A DNA stretch of 64,000 bases. It comes from Edaphochlamys debaryana. Its lineage: Eukaryota > Chlorophyta > Chlorophyceae > Chlamydomonadales. Positions 35,941 through 48,045 of the stretch are shown here, in pieces; position 1 is the stretch's first letter; the number at the start of each line of letters is the position of its first letter. The stretch is from assembly GCA_016858145.1 (NCBI GenBank), contig JAEHOE010000060.1:434001-498000 (forward strand), in the 5' to 3' direction. Below the pieces are notes generated by a model. The model was not told the DNA's origin, did not search any database, and worked only from the letters and a program-made list of their open reading frames with translations. The translations under genes and the position numbers were made by a program.

Positions 35941-37121
35941 GTCCGCGAAGTTGTGCATGTTGTTAGGGAGCTTGAGATATGGGAAGAGAATTGGCGAGCT
36001 TGTGCCGCGAGCCAAGGTTGACCTTGGTCAAGCTGTCGGAATGCTCGCGCGCAGTCTTTTGTGTTTGCTTCTAAAAATACTGTTGATATGCAGGTACAGT
36101 TACCTAGAGCAGTCGCTGTGGGTTAAGAACCCGTTTGACCCCCGCGTGGGCCCATGCGCAGTCGGTCATGCAGCTCGACAGCTGGCGGCAGCCACCCAAT
36201 GTGACTCTGCCACTCTTGCGCTCGCGACTAGAAGCACCTGACCTGTACCTCTCAGACACTAGCAAACAATTGCAGCTCTCGACGAGGGCCAACCTCGCGA
36301 CGCTACCCCCCATCAGTGACAGGCATCGGCCCTAACCCCCTACTCGCCGAGGCCGTCCAGCATCCAGCGTCACGCAAGATCGCCTCTGCTCAGAAGAAAG
36401 AGGAAGAACAGATGGCACAGGTCAGCCACCGTCTGGCCCTCCGATCTGACCCCGACGTCTGACCCTGTCAGCTGAGGGCCTGCAAATAGCCGCCACGTTG
36501 CACGGCCTTGCCGTGCCTTGCTCCACTCTGCTGCCAAAGTCTCCACCGCCCTCCCCAAATAGCTAAAACACCACAGTGCCTCACAGTGCAGAGCGGTTCG
36601 TACGCAGTCAGCATCCCACTGGCATCCCATACCATCCTGCACAGTACACCGTGCGTCTTTGTCATGATGCCTTCGTGCGCATTGCATGTACGCTATGTAC
36701 ATTAGAACAAGATGCCGGTACTCCGTTACCCCACTCTGCTCGCACTTGAAGCAGCCATGAGGGCGCCAGCCTGCACGTGCAACGCTCTAATTCCTTTTGA
36801 GGGCAACCATATTGCCCCCCACCTGGCAACTCTGCCCCGTACCTCACGCACATTACGACGACACGCCACTCAGCCTCACTACCCCAAAGTCGCCGCCGTG
36901 TGCTTGACCAGGTCCACAGTGAATCTACCCGTCCAAGCGCAGTTGGCATTCCTATCGGCTGCCTTCGCAGTGTAAGCTTTGCACTCCGAAGAGCGGTCCT
37001 AGTCCAACGCGCCCATTGTATGCCCACCCCTTGGCCAACGCCCTGCGCGGAGAGCGGCCTCCAACCCCTCCCTTCGCCAGGCTCACGCCTCGTGAGCGGG
37101 CCTTGCATGCGGCCGCGCGGC
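35941..37121. other. Intergenic region upstream of kinase B
   Basis: It should contain the copy B promoter. No coding exon with convincing splice sites was found. The immediate upstream sequence shows no obvious match to that of copy A, so the inverted duplication appears to end close to the two start codons. Confidence 0.5.
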
Positions 37122-40100
37122 TCACGCCCGCTTCTTGCCGATGGCGCTCTCGCGCTTGGCCGCCTCCGCGTCGTGCTTGCCCTCGGGCAGGTTGAGCAGC
37201 AGCCCGCCCGCGATGGCTAGGTTGGCGCAGAAGTGGCGGCGCAGGTAGGCCACGTAGTGCCTGCGGGGGTGCAGGGGTAGCAGGCGGGCGGAGGAGCGGG
37301 GGTGCGGGAGTGTAGGCGGGAGCAAGGAAAGAGCACTGGCGCATGTCGTCATAAACTCAGGGAGTATTCCCAAGGCACACGCAGCGCGGTTGGAGTTTCA
37401 GAGACGAGGTGCTCAAGCAGGAGGCGCACAGGTCCCGCCCTCCGCTGCACCAGCCTCCCTTTCCACTCACGCTGAGATCCAGGCGGGGGACCAGAAGCGC
37501 CAGCACGTGAACGCCTCCGCCACCAGCAGCGCCGCTAGCACAGATGGGACAGCCTGGGCGGGGCAGCGGCAGCGGCAGCGGGTTGCAGCTGACCGACTCT
37601 AGCCAAGCGCCATACCCCACCCAGGCCCCAATTCCCATGGCAGCGGGCTCGCCCCTTCGAGGCATTCGCCTTGCTTGTGCAAGGTGCCTCTGAGTCTAGG
37701 TGCTCCGGGCGCTGTGTACGCCTGGCCCACGGCACGGCCCACGTCTGCCAGTGCATGGCGCAACCAAACCCGGTGGCGGGGCGAGGGGTTCGCGCCCACC
37801 TTGTTGCTGATGCCCAGCATGGTTATCACGTAGGCGGCGGCCTGGAGCGGCAGCCAGTTGTTGGTCGAGCTGTCCCCGGGCGGCGCCCAGTAGTAGGGGT
37901 GCAGCAGCCGCTCCTTCCAGCCCTCCAACCCCACGGCGGGGTTCACCACGTCAAAGTACTGTGGGAGGGGGGGAAGACGCAGGTGGGGTTTCAAGTCAAG
38001 GATAGCGGCGAAGCCCCGTGCCGTGAGAGGCCAGGCAGCTGCCCACGCGTTTGGTATGACGGCCCTGCCGCAACCGCGCGCCCTGCACGGAGCAGCTCAC
38101 CCCCCAGCTCCTACCGCCCATGCCGACGCACCGCTCCCTGGTCTGCCCCTCCGTCCCTCGCCCCTGCCCCCATCTCCACACTCCTCCCGGCCCCACTCCC
38201 CAGTGCGCGTACCTGCATGGCGCATACGGACACAAAGAGCGGCACCAGCAGCAGCTTGCCCAGCCCCAGCAACAGCACCTGCCCCGGCCGCCACTGCTGC
38301 GTGTACAGCAGGCCTGCGGAGCGGAGCCGTCAGGACGGTACCGGCAGTCAGCCTCGTGATGATTGCCACCCTCCCCACTCCGCACGCAAGCCGCCTGCCT
38401 TTGGCGAAATGCAATGACACCGGCCATGGCCCACAAACCTCGCCGCGCCGGCCCCGGCCACCCTGGTTCAGCGCGGCGCCGGGCTCACCCTTGGCCTTGC
38501 CCTTGGAGCGCTTGCGCCCGCGGCGCAGCCAGTCGGGCAGGTAGTAGGTGTGGCCTATGAACACGATGACGGTGCCAACCACCGCCAGCTCCTTGACCGG
38601 GAGCAGGTTGGACGTCTGCTCCATCAGCACGGCGCTGGGAGGGCGGGGCGGGAGGCGGGAGACGGACGTTAATACAGCGGCAGACCTGAGGAACCCGCTG
38701 GGGTTGAAGCGCCCCGGACCTCCCACTCACCGCTTCTCTCCCGACCCACATCACGGCTGTCCCATACCGCGACCTGCCACCTCCTGGAGCTCCATCCCTG
38801 CCCATGCCTCCCCACTCACACCATCTCCTCCCACGTCTGGGCGCACTGCAGCACCAGCCTCAGCGCCAGGAACCCCGCCGCTGCCGAGGTGGCCGCCCCG
38901 CACAGCAGCAGCGCCAGGCACACCCCGCTCAGCACCGTGGGCAGCGGCGGCATCTCCTCCGCCGCCCAAGACACGTCGTACCACTCGCGCCAGCCGTGCC
39001 TGGTGGATGGGGCCGGGTGGGGGCGCTTGGCGCTAGGTCGGGCCAAGCTCGTGGGACCAGTGCGATGTCACCCTTAGGTTAGGGATCAGGCTGCAGCCCC
39101 TGCGCTTGTCGTTCTCGCAGCTTCCAGTCCCAGAGGCTCTGCCACGAAACTAAGGGGAAATGCGGCCTTCAGTACCTGGGTATGCACGCTCACCCCTTAA
39201 TGGAGCGCCACTCTCTCAGCTCCTGCCACAGCAGGTTGGCGAACAGCGCCGACAGCAGCAGCCTCCCCAGCAGCCGCCCGCGAGCCACCCACACGGGCGT
39301 GTCCAGGCCTGAGGGATCCCGGCCCCAGGTTGGGGCGGTGCACAGCAGACCAACGTCTTGCCTACACCAGTGTCGCCCAGGACGCCCGCGCAGTAGAGAT
39401 GCAGTCATCCAAGCAGCTCCTGGAACATCAACAAGACGGCCCCAACACCAAGCCCAGGCTTGTCCTCCCGCCCACCTCGCTCCACCCCGGACAGCGCCCT
39501 CCGTATTGCGCGGTGCCGGTCGTCCAGGTCAATGGAGTACGCCGCCTCGGAGCCGCCCCACACGCTCCCCGTGACGGAGGAGCGGGGCGTGGGGATGGTG
39601 CTGGCCATGGGCGTGGTGCCGCGGGAGAGGTGGTGCGGGGAGGCGTAGGAGCCCAGGTGCGAGTCCAGGCCCGTGACGGGGCCCGAGTGGGTGGAGCCCA
39701 GGCGGGAGTGCCGCTGGTGGATCGCGCCGCCGCTCATGGTCATGGAGGAGGGCGCCTGCGGGGCAAGGGAGGAAGGTGAGTCAGGCAGGGAGAGGCTGGG
39801 AGGAGAAGTTCGGGGCGCCAACGGGGTTGAAGGGGGCTGGCGATGAGGTCAGGCAACATGTTGAGGCTGGTGGGGGCGGGTTGAAGGCGCGCTCTGGCGT
39901 GCTTGGGTGTGGCTCACCAGGTTTGGAAAGCAGAAGGTGGGCCCGAAGCCCTGCAGCTGCATGTTGCCCGGCATGCTCAGCCGCCGACCCTGGTACGGGT
40001 CCACCCCGCCGTACGCGCCCGTGTGCACGGGAGACAGGGGTGGGTGGTGGTTGCCCGGCAAGGATCCCAGGCCGTGGCTATGGACGCCCGGGATAGATCC

Positions 40101-40565
40101 CAGGCTATGGCCGTGGGGAGATGAAAGTCCTCCGAGGCCGTAATGGGGCCCCGGACTGTTGCCTGCTGAGCCCCGGCTGCCATGGCCCGGGCTCAGAGGC
40201 GGTGGGGACATTCCGGACGGAGGTGCCGAGCCAAGACCATACGCGTCGCCGCTGTAGCGCCAGCCGTCCTCTGTTCTCCGTCTAGATGCATATTGTGGCT
40301 CAGCAAGCCCGCGATTTGCGCTGTCCGGGTCTCCGGAGCGGTGTGCAGCATCCAATTGCAGGCCCCAAAGCACCCCGATCGGCGTGTTTATGCCTCCTGC
40401 TGGTACTGCAAACCGACTGCGACCAGACGGCGTGCTGGCATGGATGCTCGGCCGGTCGCCGTCCGCCGAGCCAGGTGGGGTGGATTCGCGACTGTCTGGC
40501 ACCGAAGTTCCAGCAGTTTGGTGGCGATTTGAAGGGGGAGTTACGGGCGAGCGCGTGTGTTGCAT
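37122..40565 (-). CDS. Multipass membrane protein, SURF4/DoxX-like C-terminus, disordered N-terminus
   Basis: The first exon (40565 to about 39918) encodes about 215 residues rich in Pro, Ser, Gly and His (SPPPLSPGHGSRGSAG, GLGSLPGNHHPPLSPV), probably cytosolic and disordered. Later exons encode hydrophobic helices: GRLLLSALFANLLWQELREW, LSGVCLALLLCGAATSAAAG, ELAVVGTVIVFIGHTYYLPD, VLLLGLGKLLLVPLFVSVCA, LQAAAYVITMLGISNK and LVAEAFTCWRFW. The last exon reads FCANLAIAGGLLLNLPEGKH and ends with basic GKKRA. The NLAIAGGLLL block and the helix after the N-terminal LLLSALF resemble SURF4/DoxX-superfamily proteins, some of which are ER cargo receptors ending in a basic motif. Assignment is by recalled motif similarity only. 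A lesion-inducing-type DoxX protein is an alternative. Confidence 0.6.
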
Positions 40566-41930
40566 GGCCCTACCGAGCTACGAGCTTTTAGCACTGCGGC
40601 TCAAGGGGAAGCATTTGTTGCTTCTAGATCAGTGGCCTGAATGACATGGTCATGAAGCTCCGCCTAATTATGCACAGAATGGGTGCGACTCCGGCTGCGC
40701 GGGAGTTTCAGGGCGTCGGCTGTGCGTATGCCGTATGGAGTACGCGGCTGTGCGATGCACGTAAGCAAACTGCGGAAAGCATAGGTGAGAGGGGCAGGGG
40801 CGCTGACACACGGCGTGTGTCTCATCCGCCCAACTTCCAACGATTCCTCGGCGTGTCTGGGAGGTGGGAGCTCGGAGGGGCGTCTGGGACCCTGGCCGCG
40901 CCCAACCACGTCCTCCCCGCCCCGCCAAGTCATGTCATGGATTCCGACCCCCAAATCCCTGGCCGCGCCGCGCCGTCTGCCGTGTGAGGAAGTAACTGGG
41001 GAGAGTGGGAAGTGGGAGAACAGCGCCAGTTCCACCCGCCGCCGACGGACATAGATTACATCCCATACATCCCCTTCATCCCATACAGTGTTCGCCAGCA
41101 AAGCCGCACCGTGCAACTGTACGCATAGCGCCAACCTATCCCCGCTGCTGCGTGCATCGGCGAGGTGCCCAGCGGACGAGTCTCACTGGCCCAACTTCCA
41201 ATGATTCCCTGGCCACGGGGCGTAGGCCCCGCCACCCACGTCCTCCCCGCCCCGCCCACAAGCAGCCAAGCAGGGGAGCTGGGGAGGCCATCTTTGAGCA
41301 TACTTCCTACGTCAAAGCATCATATTAAAGCACGTCTTCCTTGTTCCTGTGCTACCTGTCTCTCTCGAATGCCACACCAGTCCACACGGGGCACCACAAA
41401 CGCTACGGTGCAAGCGCTCAGTCAACCGTCTGGCCATGCAGCGGGTGCCTTCGAGCCAGTCCCTGCATGCACCAACAAGGGTGTCCTCCTCATGACAAGC
41501 CCCTGCCCCGGAGTGTATCACGTCACGCCAAAGCGCGCTTGGGCTTGTTGATAGGCCGCGACTGCACCAAAATTGTCTCCAATGCCGCCCCCTGATGCGC
41601 CAAAACTGTTCACCACCTCACTCTGCTCACACGTACACCACAAGCTCAAGGCGCCTGCCCGGTTACGTGAACCGCTTCGGCGGACCCACGCGCGTAGTCA
41701 CAAGCGTGTCGCCTTGGGGGGAAGGGGCAGCAAGGACACGATCCAGGGTTCAGCCGGGAAGCGCGCACTCGGCCGGGAAGCGCGCACTCAGCCGGGAAGC
41801 GCGCACTCGGCCACAAGAACATGGCTCTCGGACCATGCCCACGCTGAACAGCAGCACCATGGTCCCGCAAACCCCTTGATCCCAGTATGGCAGTGACCCC
41901 GCTCAGGGTCGCTGCTGAGGCTGCCAGGCT
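40566..41930. other. Intergenic region with a duplicated roughly 90-bp element
   Basis: Two copies of a degenerate element lie at about 40821-40930 and 41181-41265. Both open TC(A/C)..GCCCAACTTCCAA(C/T)GATTCC and end CACGTCCTCCCCGCCCCGCC, with a spacer of different length between. No ORF with splice support. Confidence 0.6.
41752..41812 (+). repeat. 19-bp tandem repeat, three units
   Basis: Units 41752-41770, 41771-41789 and 41790-41808 are nearly identical (core GCCGGGAAGCGCGCACTC), followed by a partial unit. The array lies just 3' of the fibrillin gene. Confidence 0.9.
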
Positions 41931-43804
41931 TCACCCCGGTACCGGTACATGCTGCCAGGCAAGCCCCACCCCGCCCTGTAATGTACCTCGGCTGTCGCAG
42001 GAAACACGGATGTCCTTATCCATGTACACATTGTCGAACCAGCCTGCAGGGCGCAACGGGTGGAGCGGCAGGGAGGCTCAGCAGGCGCACCAGAGCGTGC
42101 AACGGAGGAGCGAGAACGTCTGCAGCCGAGAGGAGGTCACAGCACATGCTCTTAACACGCTTTGTGATGCTGTCTACAGAGAGCTGAGCGGACAGCAGTG
42201 CAAGGACTGCCGTCAAGCTGAACGGAGCTTCGACAAAGACAGAGAGCGCCACACCGCCTGGCCCGGGCGAACGTCAGCACCGTTCCTGGGGGCCCGTCTG
42301 CCCCGGAAGGCGCGGCATGCAGCCTCACCCTTGCCGAATGGTGGCACCGGCACGTTGCGGCCGGCTGGCAGCTTGAGCTTGGCGGCCGTGAAGGAGAAGC
42401 CAACACGCTGCAAGACAACGCGGTGTCGGGGACAGGTAGGGCATGGTCAGCTCCACTGCATGCCGGATTCTTTCTCAGGCCGTAGCCCCGATCACCATGC
42501 AAATGATCTGCCCGCGCAGCCCCACCTGTGGACCCTCCACGTTGATGGCCGAGTCAACGATGAAGGCGCCCTCCGGCGGGAACGTGATGACGTTCTGAGG
42601 TGATTAGCGGGAGGGCGTCGGAAGGCACGTAAGGCCGTGACGAAGGGGTGGTAGCGCGGGCAAAGGAGAGGACCAGCCGCACCGGAAAGTCGTGGGCATG
42701 CTGCGTGTTCAGCCCGGGTTCCAGCCTGCATATCCCCATAGCTACTGATACGGGCATACGGCTCAACCTTTAAACCCTCGGGCTTAGACCTACATGCGGC
42801 ATGCAGCTTTGCTTCCGTAAGAGCGCCCGGCCCCAGCGCCTCAGCGTTTCGCTCGTAACAGAACTCGACTCTACGGCCCATCAACCCTGCCCTGCCAAAC
42901 CTAGGGGCCCGACCCTGCGCACCTGCAGGTAGGGCCCGCTGCCGTCGCCCGCCGTGTCGATGACCTGGTACACGCCACCCGCCCGGGTGCCGAACACGGG
43001 GGCCTTCTCCAGAATGAAGAGCGTCTCCTGGCGGATGCAGAAACAGACCGTTGCGTGCGCCCTCAGGGGCACATGGTGGCCTGGCGCTCGCGTGGCCTGC
43101 TGAGCCCACACCCACCCGGGCTCCACTGCCAAGCGCTGCGCTGGCAGCTGGCCCATCCACAACCTCACATGACCGAGCAGCCTGCGTGAGTCCGAGCGCG
43201 GGCGCCCTCAAACTGCCCCGGACCACACCTTCTCCGTGGTCCACACCAGCTCCCAGGTGCCGCTCTGCTCCGCACCCGTGGTGGCGCTGCCCTCGCCCGC
43301 GGCCCGCAGCACCTGGGGGGCCCAAGCGAGGACAGGCAAGGGTAGCGAAGAGCCTCGACAAGAAGCCCTGGCCGCTAGACCAGGCAGGAAGTATTGGCAG
43401 TAGTTTGAAGGAAAGGCAAATGGGGGTATGCACTCCTAATTGCCGGATACCGGTACCGACCTGCACCGCTGATTTGATGGCGGAGAGGTCAGAGGCAGAG
43501 GTGCTCACGCCCCGCTCCGTGCCCTTCACCAGGCGCAGGAGCTCCGCCTTAGCCGCCGCGGCCTCCTTCGTGGAGACTGCAGACTGCTCATCAAGGGAGG
43601 TTTAGATTGGATGTGTAAAGCGTAAGCAGCACGGTCACAGGCGAGGGGACCGTGGAGGGGAGGGGTTGAGGACTCTGGGTTGAAGGCCCCATCTGCAGCT
43701 CCACTTGCCTTGGTTGCCTGAGTGATCAGGGCACGCCTTGGCCCACGGTTTAGTGCATGTCCTGGTCGCCTTAGCACTGTGCCAGAACGTGCAGATAGCT
43801 GCAT
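41931..43804 (-). CDS. Plastid lipid-associated protein (PAP/fibrillin family)
   Basis: A lipid-associated protein of plastoglobules or thylakoids. The first exon (43804 downward) encodes MQLSARSGTVLRRPGHALNR..., Arg/Ser-rich and acid-free like a chloroplast transit peptide. It ends at an AAG|GCAAGT donor (43708), a GC-AG intron. Later exons encode LLRLVKGTERGVSTSASDL (43461-43575), GTWELVWTTEK, ETLFILEKAPVFGTRAGGVY, NVITFPPEGAFIVDSAINVE, RVGFSFTAAKL...VPVPPFGKG, and GWFDNVYMDKDIRVSCDSRG (about 42000-42050). These match the PAP/fibrillin domain block by block, including the final W-F-D-x-V-Y and D-I-R-V. The 3' end is uncertain: reading through gives a stop at 41931, but another short exon is possible. 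Which fibrillin subfamily is not clear. Confidence 0.9.
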
Positions 43805-44089
43805 CTTGGCTGGCGATGGTGGGAGGGATGCGGACCCTCGCGCGGGTGTTGTCTAGTGAGGGGTGTAGAAGAGCAATCAGGACTTCTGACACGAGTGCAG
43901 TGACTGCGTGGTTCCTCGCCCAAGCCGCTGGTTGAGGTGAGCACATTTGCCAGTCGGTCGTGCGACCCGGCAAGATGGGGCTCCCTCCGCCCTCCTCTCT
44001 CTCGCAGTTGTCTCTATCGCAAACACTGCTTCACGTAGAGTCACAACACACACCCGTACCTGAGCCCGCGCGGGCCCCTAGGAAGAAAA

Positions 44090-46911
44090 ATGTTTGGCCG
44101 ATTCCGGGGCTTTCGCGACAGGCTTAAGAAGAAAGGGGTCCACATCGAGCAAGAGCTAACACTCGAAAACTCAAACCTCACGCAAGCGCAAATAGGTGCG
44201 CAACGCGGCTTCGAACCGTTGCTCCAGTCGTGAGCCCCTACAGTGCTGCAGCTTTGAGTTCTAAGACTCCTGTCATTTTGGTTGTACCCGCAGCGACGGC
44301 GAACAAGGCCCTGAAAATCCTTGGCTTGGAGGAGCGCCGGCAGCACCTGACGAAGCAGGATTTCATCGTCTTCCTGTACGCTATGGGCCTGGTGAGGCCT
44401 GCAGCGAGGGAGCAATGTCGGGGGCCGGCGGTCCGGTCTGGGGGTCGGGGTCCTTGGGGGGGGGCGCTGGGGCAAGTCGGTGCGGGGGAAGGCCCGCCAC
44501 CACAGAGCAAGAACCCTGCGCGGGGTGCTGCAGGGCCCTACCAGTACGCTACGCTGGTTATCCAGGCTGCTGAGCAGGGCTGGCTCCACGTCTGCAACGC
44601 CTCGGGAGGGGTCCGTTAAGCCTGCTCAGCTGCGGTGCGGGTCCTCCACGGGTATAGGAGGCTACCGTTGGAAGCGCGCTCTGGGTCATTGTGCGAGCTT
44701 GCAGGCTTGGGGCGCTGGAGAGAACCGGACGGGCGTGCTCCACGGCTTGGCAGCCTGCCCGTCATCGTGCAAACCGCCCGCGGCCTGCCCTGCTGGCGCC
44801 CCGCGCAGAACCCCACGGATGACATCATCGATTCGAAAATCCGCGCCTTCAAGCTCCACCACAAAAAGGCCTACACATTTGGGCAGCTCGCGCACGTGTG
44901 GTGAGCGGCCAGAGCGGAGGAGGTAGCGGCCATGGATCTGGCAGTGCTGCCGGGGTCCAGAACGACAAGGAGCGGGGTTGAGAGGGGGTTACCGTAGCGA
45001 AGCTACTGGGTCTGTGCTCTATGGCCGCCCTGCGCCTTGCCGCTGGGCAAGGACTGAGCCGGGGCGCGTGTCCGTATGGGCTGGGTATGGCTGAGCTTGC
45101 GCGCGTGCGGCTTCGTGCCGGTTTGCGTCGCAGGTACTCTATGCTCCAGGACCTGACGGACGAGGACGAGATCCTCAAACGCGCCTTCCAGTTCTTTGAC
45201 AAGGACGGGAACGGCGAGATCAGCGTGCAGGTGGGAGGGCCCCAGCGTTTCAGTGTGCGGTTCGGATTGCGGTACGGCTCAGGCACGCCTGCCACCAGCC
45301 TGGTATCTGGGACCCATTTCTCCTTGCCGGAACGCACCACGCCGGCCTGGACCGAAGGGACCCGTGTGCCGCCACGAAACCTCATGGTTTTCCTTTGCCC
45401 CGAACTCAGGAGCTGAAGGTGACGATGCACGAGCTGGGGGACCTGCTGACGGAGGAGGAGGTGCGTGGGCGCCCGAGGCTGCGGCTGTGGCCTCCGCAGA
45501 GCCAGCCACAGGGAGCAGCGGTGATCGATGTACACGCCCTACGGCACTACGCCTCTTTCGACGTGTCATCTGACAATTGACGTGTATAGTCAACACGGCT
45601 TGCGTCCCTCCTGTCCTCCTGTCCTTCCAGATTGCGGCCTTTATGGCCATCATGGACGTGAACAACGACGGAGTCATCGGGGTGAGACGGAACTGGGGAT
45701 GGGCCGGAGCCGGTGTCAGCCGGAGCCAGGACCTGCGGGCCTTGAACTGCCGCCGTGCTCTGTGTGGCCACAGCCGCTGCTTGCTGTGCTATTGATATCC
45801 TGAACCCGTGCCCTCGCTTCACATCCCCCCGCCCCTTGCCCCCCGCCGCCCCCAGTACACCGAGTTCCTGGCGACGCTCAAGACGCAGGCGCCCGAGCTG
45901 GCGGGGGACAACCACCGCATCAAGGCCGGGCCCTCGGAGAGGAGGTGCGGCCCACGAACGAACGAGCGCCAACGTGCGCGTGCGCGCTTGATCACCGCTT
46001 GGCTGCCCCCACGTTTCTTTCTTGCGCGGCTACTCCACGGGCTGGCCTCCCGGGCGGAGGCAATTCCCGCGTGCGTGCGCGTGTGTCCTTACGCCCACGA
46101 GCCCACTGCTCAGTCCCCTTGCATGCCACGGTGCGGCAGCCACTGACCTGCCCCGGCCCTTCCCCTCGTGACCCGCAGCGTTGGCGGGCTGATGCGCGCC
46201 GACGCCCGGCACTACTCCCACGACGCAGCCGAGGAGCTGCCCGTGGGCAGCCCCACCACCCCCACGCCCGTGCACGAGACGCTCATGGCGGCGGCGGCAG
46301 CACTGGGCAGCGTGGGGGAGACAGAGGGGCACGGGGAGCACGCCGGCCCCGCCGCGGAGTCCGCAGCTGACCCATCCGCCTCCGTGCTTCCGAACGCCCT
46401 GGGGACACCGAGCGGGGCAGGGCCATCGGGCATCGGCTCACCAGAGCCCGGGTTGATAGCAGGGACGGGGTCAGGGTCAGGGTCAGGGTCGGGGGCGCAT
46501 GGAGGGGCAGTATCACCCAGGCGGCAAGCTTCACTCCGAGCCGGCCTCGTGCCTTCGGCGCCCGCCGTCGCGCAGACGCTGGCGGTGGAGGAAGGCCCGC
46601 CGCTGCTGCAGCGGCCGCCGAGCCGGCGCGTACAGCCGCCGCCCGCTGCACCCCTGCCCTCCCCGTCCACGCCGTCTGGCGAGGCGCTGCAGGGCGGCGG
46701 GACAGCGGGGCGCAGCGGCAGCGGGGGCATCGCCGCGACGCCGCCGGTCGCGTCTGGAAACTCGGGGTCGGGCCTGCGTGCGCCGTCGACTCTGGAGCCC
46801 GCGCCCGGGTCGGACAGTAGCGAGGCAGGCAGTCCCGCCGGGGGGCCGCCGCCGCAGCGCTCGCCGCCCGGTAGTCGGCCCACCAGCAACCGGCAGGCGC
46901 CGCAGGGCTAG
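44090..46911 (+). CDS. EF-hand calcium-binding protein 1, with long disordered tail
   Basis: Eight exons splice to 438 residues: 44090-44195, 44294-44391, 44809-44900, 45134-45230, 45410-45460, 45631-45681, 45856-45944, 46179-46911. The front half is calmodulin-like. Two canonical EF loops are DKDGNGEISVQE and DVNNDGVIGYTE, preceded by two degenerate EF-like segments (KALKILGLEERRQHLTKQDF and DSKIRAFKLHHKKAYTFGQL) lacking a full Ca-binding loop. Residues from about 190 on are low complexity (Gly, Pro, Ser, Ala; a GSGSGSGSG run from repeated GGTCAG near 46460-46492). It is a tandem paralogue of the next gene, with which it shares intron positions; it has one extra intron, after VIG. The tail could be an effector or localisation region, but there is no sequence proof. 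Confidence 0.9.
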
Positions 46912-48045
46912 CGAGGGATCTGGACGCGCCTGCTGCGGAGCTGCCCGCTGCGCAGGGACCGCGCTGAGCAGGGGAGGACGCGCGGGGAGTCGGGGTGCTC
47001 AGCGGGTCTGTCAAGCTGGGCACTCGACGATAAAGCAGCTTGCAGTATGCCGGCAAAGGCATATTCCGCCGCAGGTGTGTTGTACTGATTGAGTCCTCCA
47101 ACTTCATTCATGCGCATTGTACACTGTGGGCTGGCTTTGAGAACTTACCTCGATTCATGCGTAGGACTGCACTTGACGCCCTTGCGTGCTGGCGGAGTGG
47201 GTTGGGGTGGTTTTAATGTTGTATGGTCAGGGGCGTGGCTGTGGATGAGTACGGAGTCAGGTGCCGCGTTGCACGCGTGTGGCCGTGTGGAGTGCGCCAG
47301 GGGCGAGAAGACATCAACGAAGCGGTGCCACGGGCTAGCGCCGTAGCGCTGTACGGTGGGGACGGTGGCATGTCGAACAGCTGACAATGGAAGGCCCGGA
47401 TATCCTGCATTGCGGACCTTGCTTTAACCCCTGTATTGCGGATAGTGGCTTTCACCTGATAACCTAGAGGTTGGCTTGGCATGTATGTGGATGCCTGTGC
47501 TTCAAGGTTGATACGGATGGCAAGTGTGCTTGGAGGCTCGGAACGCCTCGGAAGGCGGCTAGGGCATACTCGAGTTAAGCAACGGGCCTCTTGTAGGCGT
47601 CGTGCGGGACGGGTTCTGGCACCATCTACTCCACGCCACACTATCAACTTGTCCCATCCCAAGTCATCAGGTCAGGTCCTGAGGAGCGCCTGGCGACGGA
47701 CCCGACCCGACGTCGGGACCCGACGTCGGGGCGAACTGGACGGTGCTGAGGCAGCGGGTTTCGCACGGCACGCAGGGGAAGCGTGCGGGACGTCGTTCTC
47801 CTTGTGACCTCCATCCATAGCTTGGGGTCATACTAATACTGTCAGAACGATAGCCACGGTGACGCAACAATAGCGACCCTTTCAGCTGGCCCGACCGGCG
47901 ACGGAAACGACCGGACGCCACTGTGCACTGTGACGCGCGTTTTAGTTAGTAAACTTCCAAGAGAAATGAGCTGAGGTAGAAACGAGGCTAGGGCCCGCGA
48001 CGGGCGAGCACATGCTGGCGGGCTGCGCGGCCAAGAAAAGCGAGA
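46912..48045. other. Intergenic region between the two EF-hand genes
   Basis: It probably contains the promoter of EF-hand gene 2. A 12-base palindrome CCCGACGTCGGG occurs twice in tandem at 47706-47717 and 47719-47730 (13-base period, each centred on a GACGTC CRE-like core), about 320 bases upstream of the next start codon. Confidence 0.6.

Noticed and set aside
46455..46492. Telomere-like TCAGGG repeats
   Set aside because: Only a few hexamers, inside a coding exon where they encode a Gly-Ser run; not a telomeric tract.
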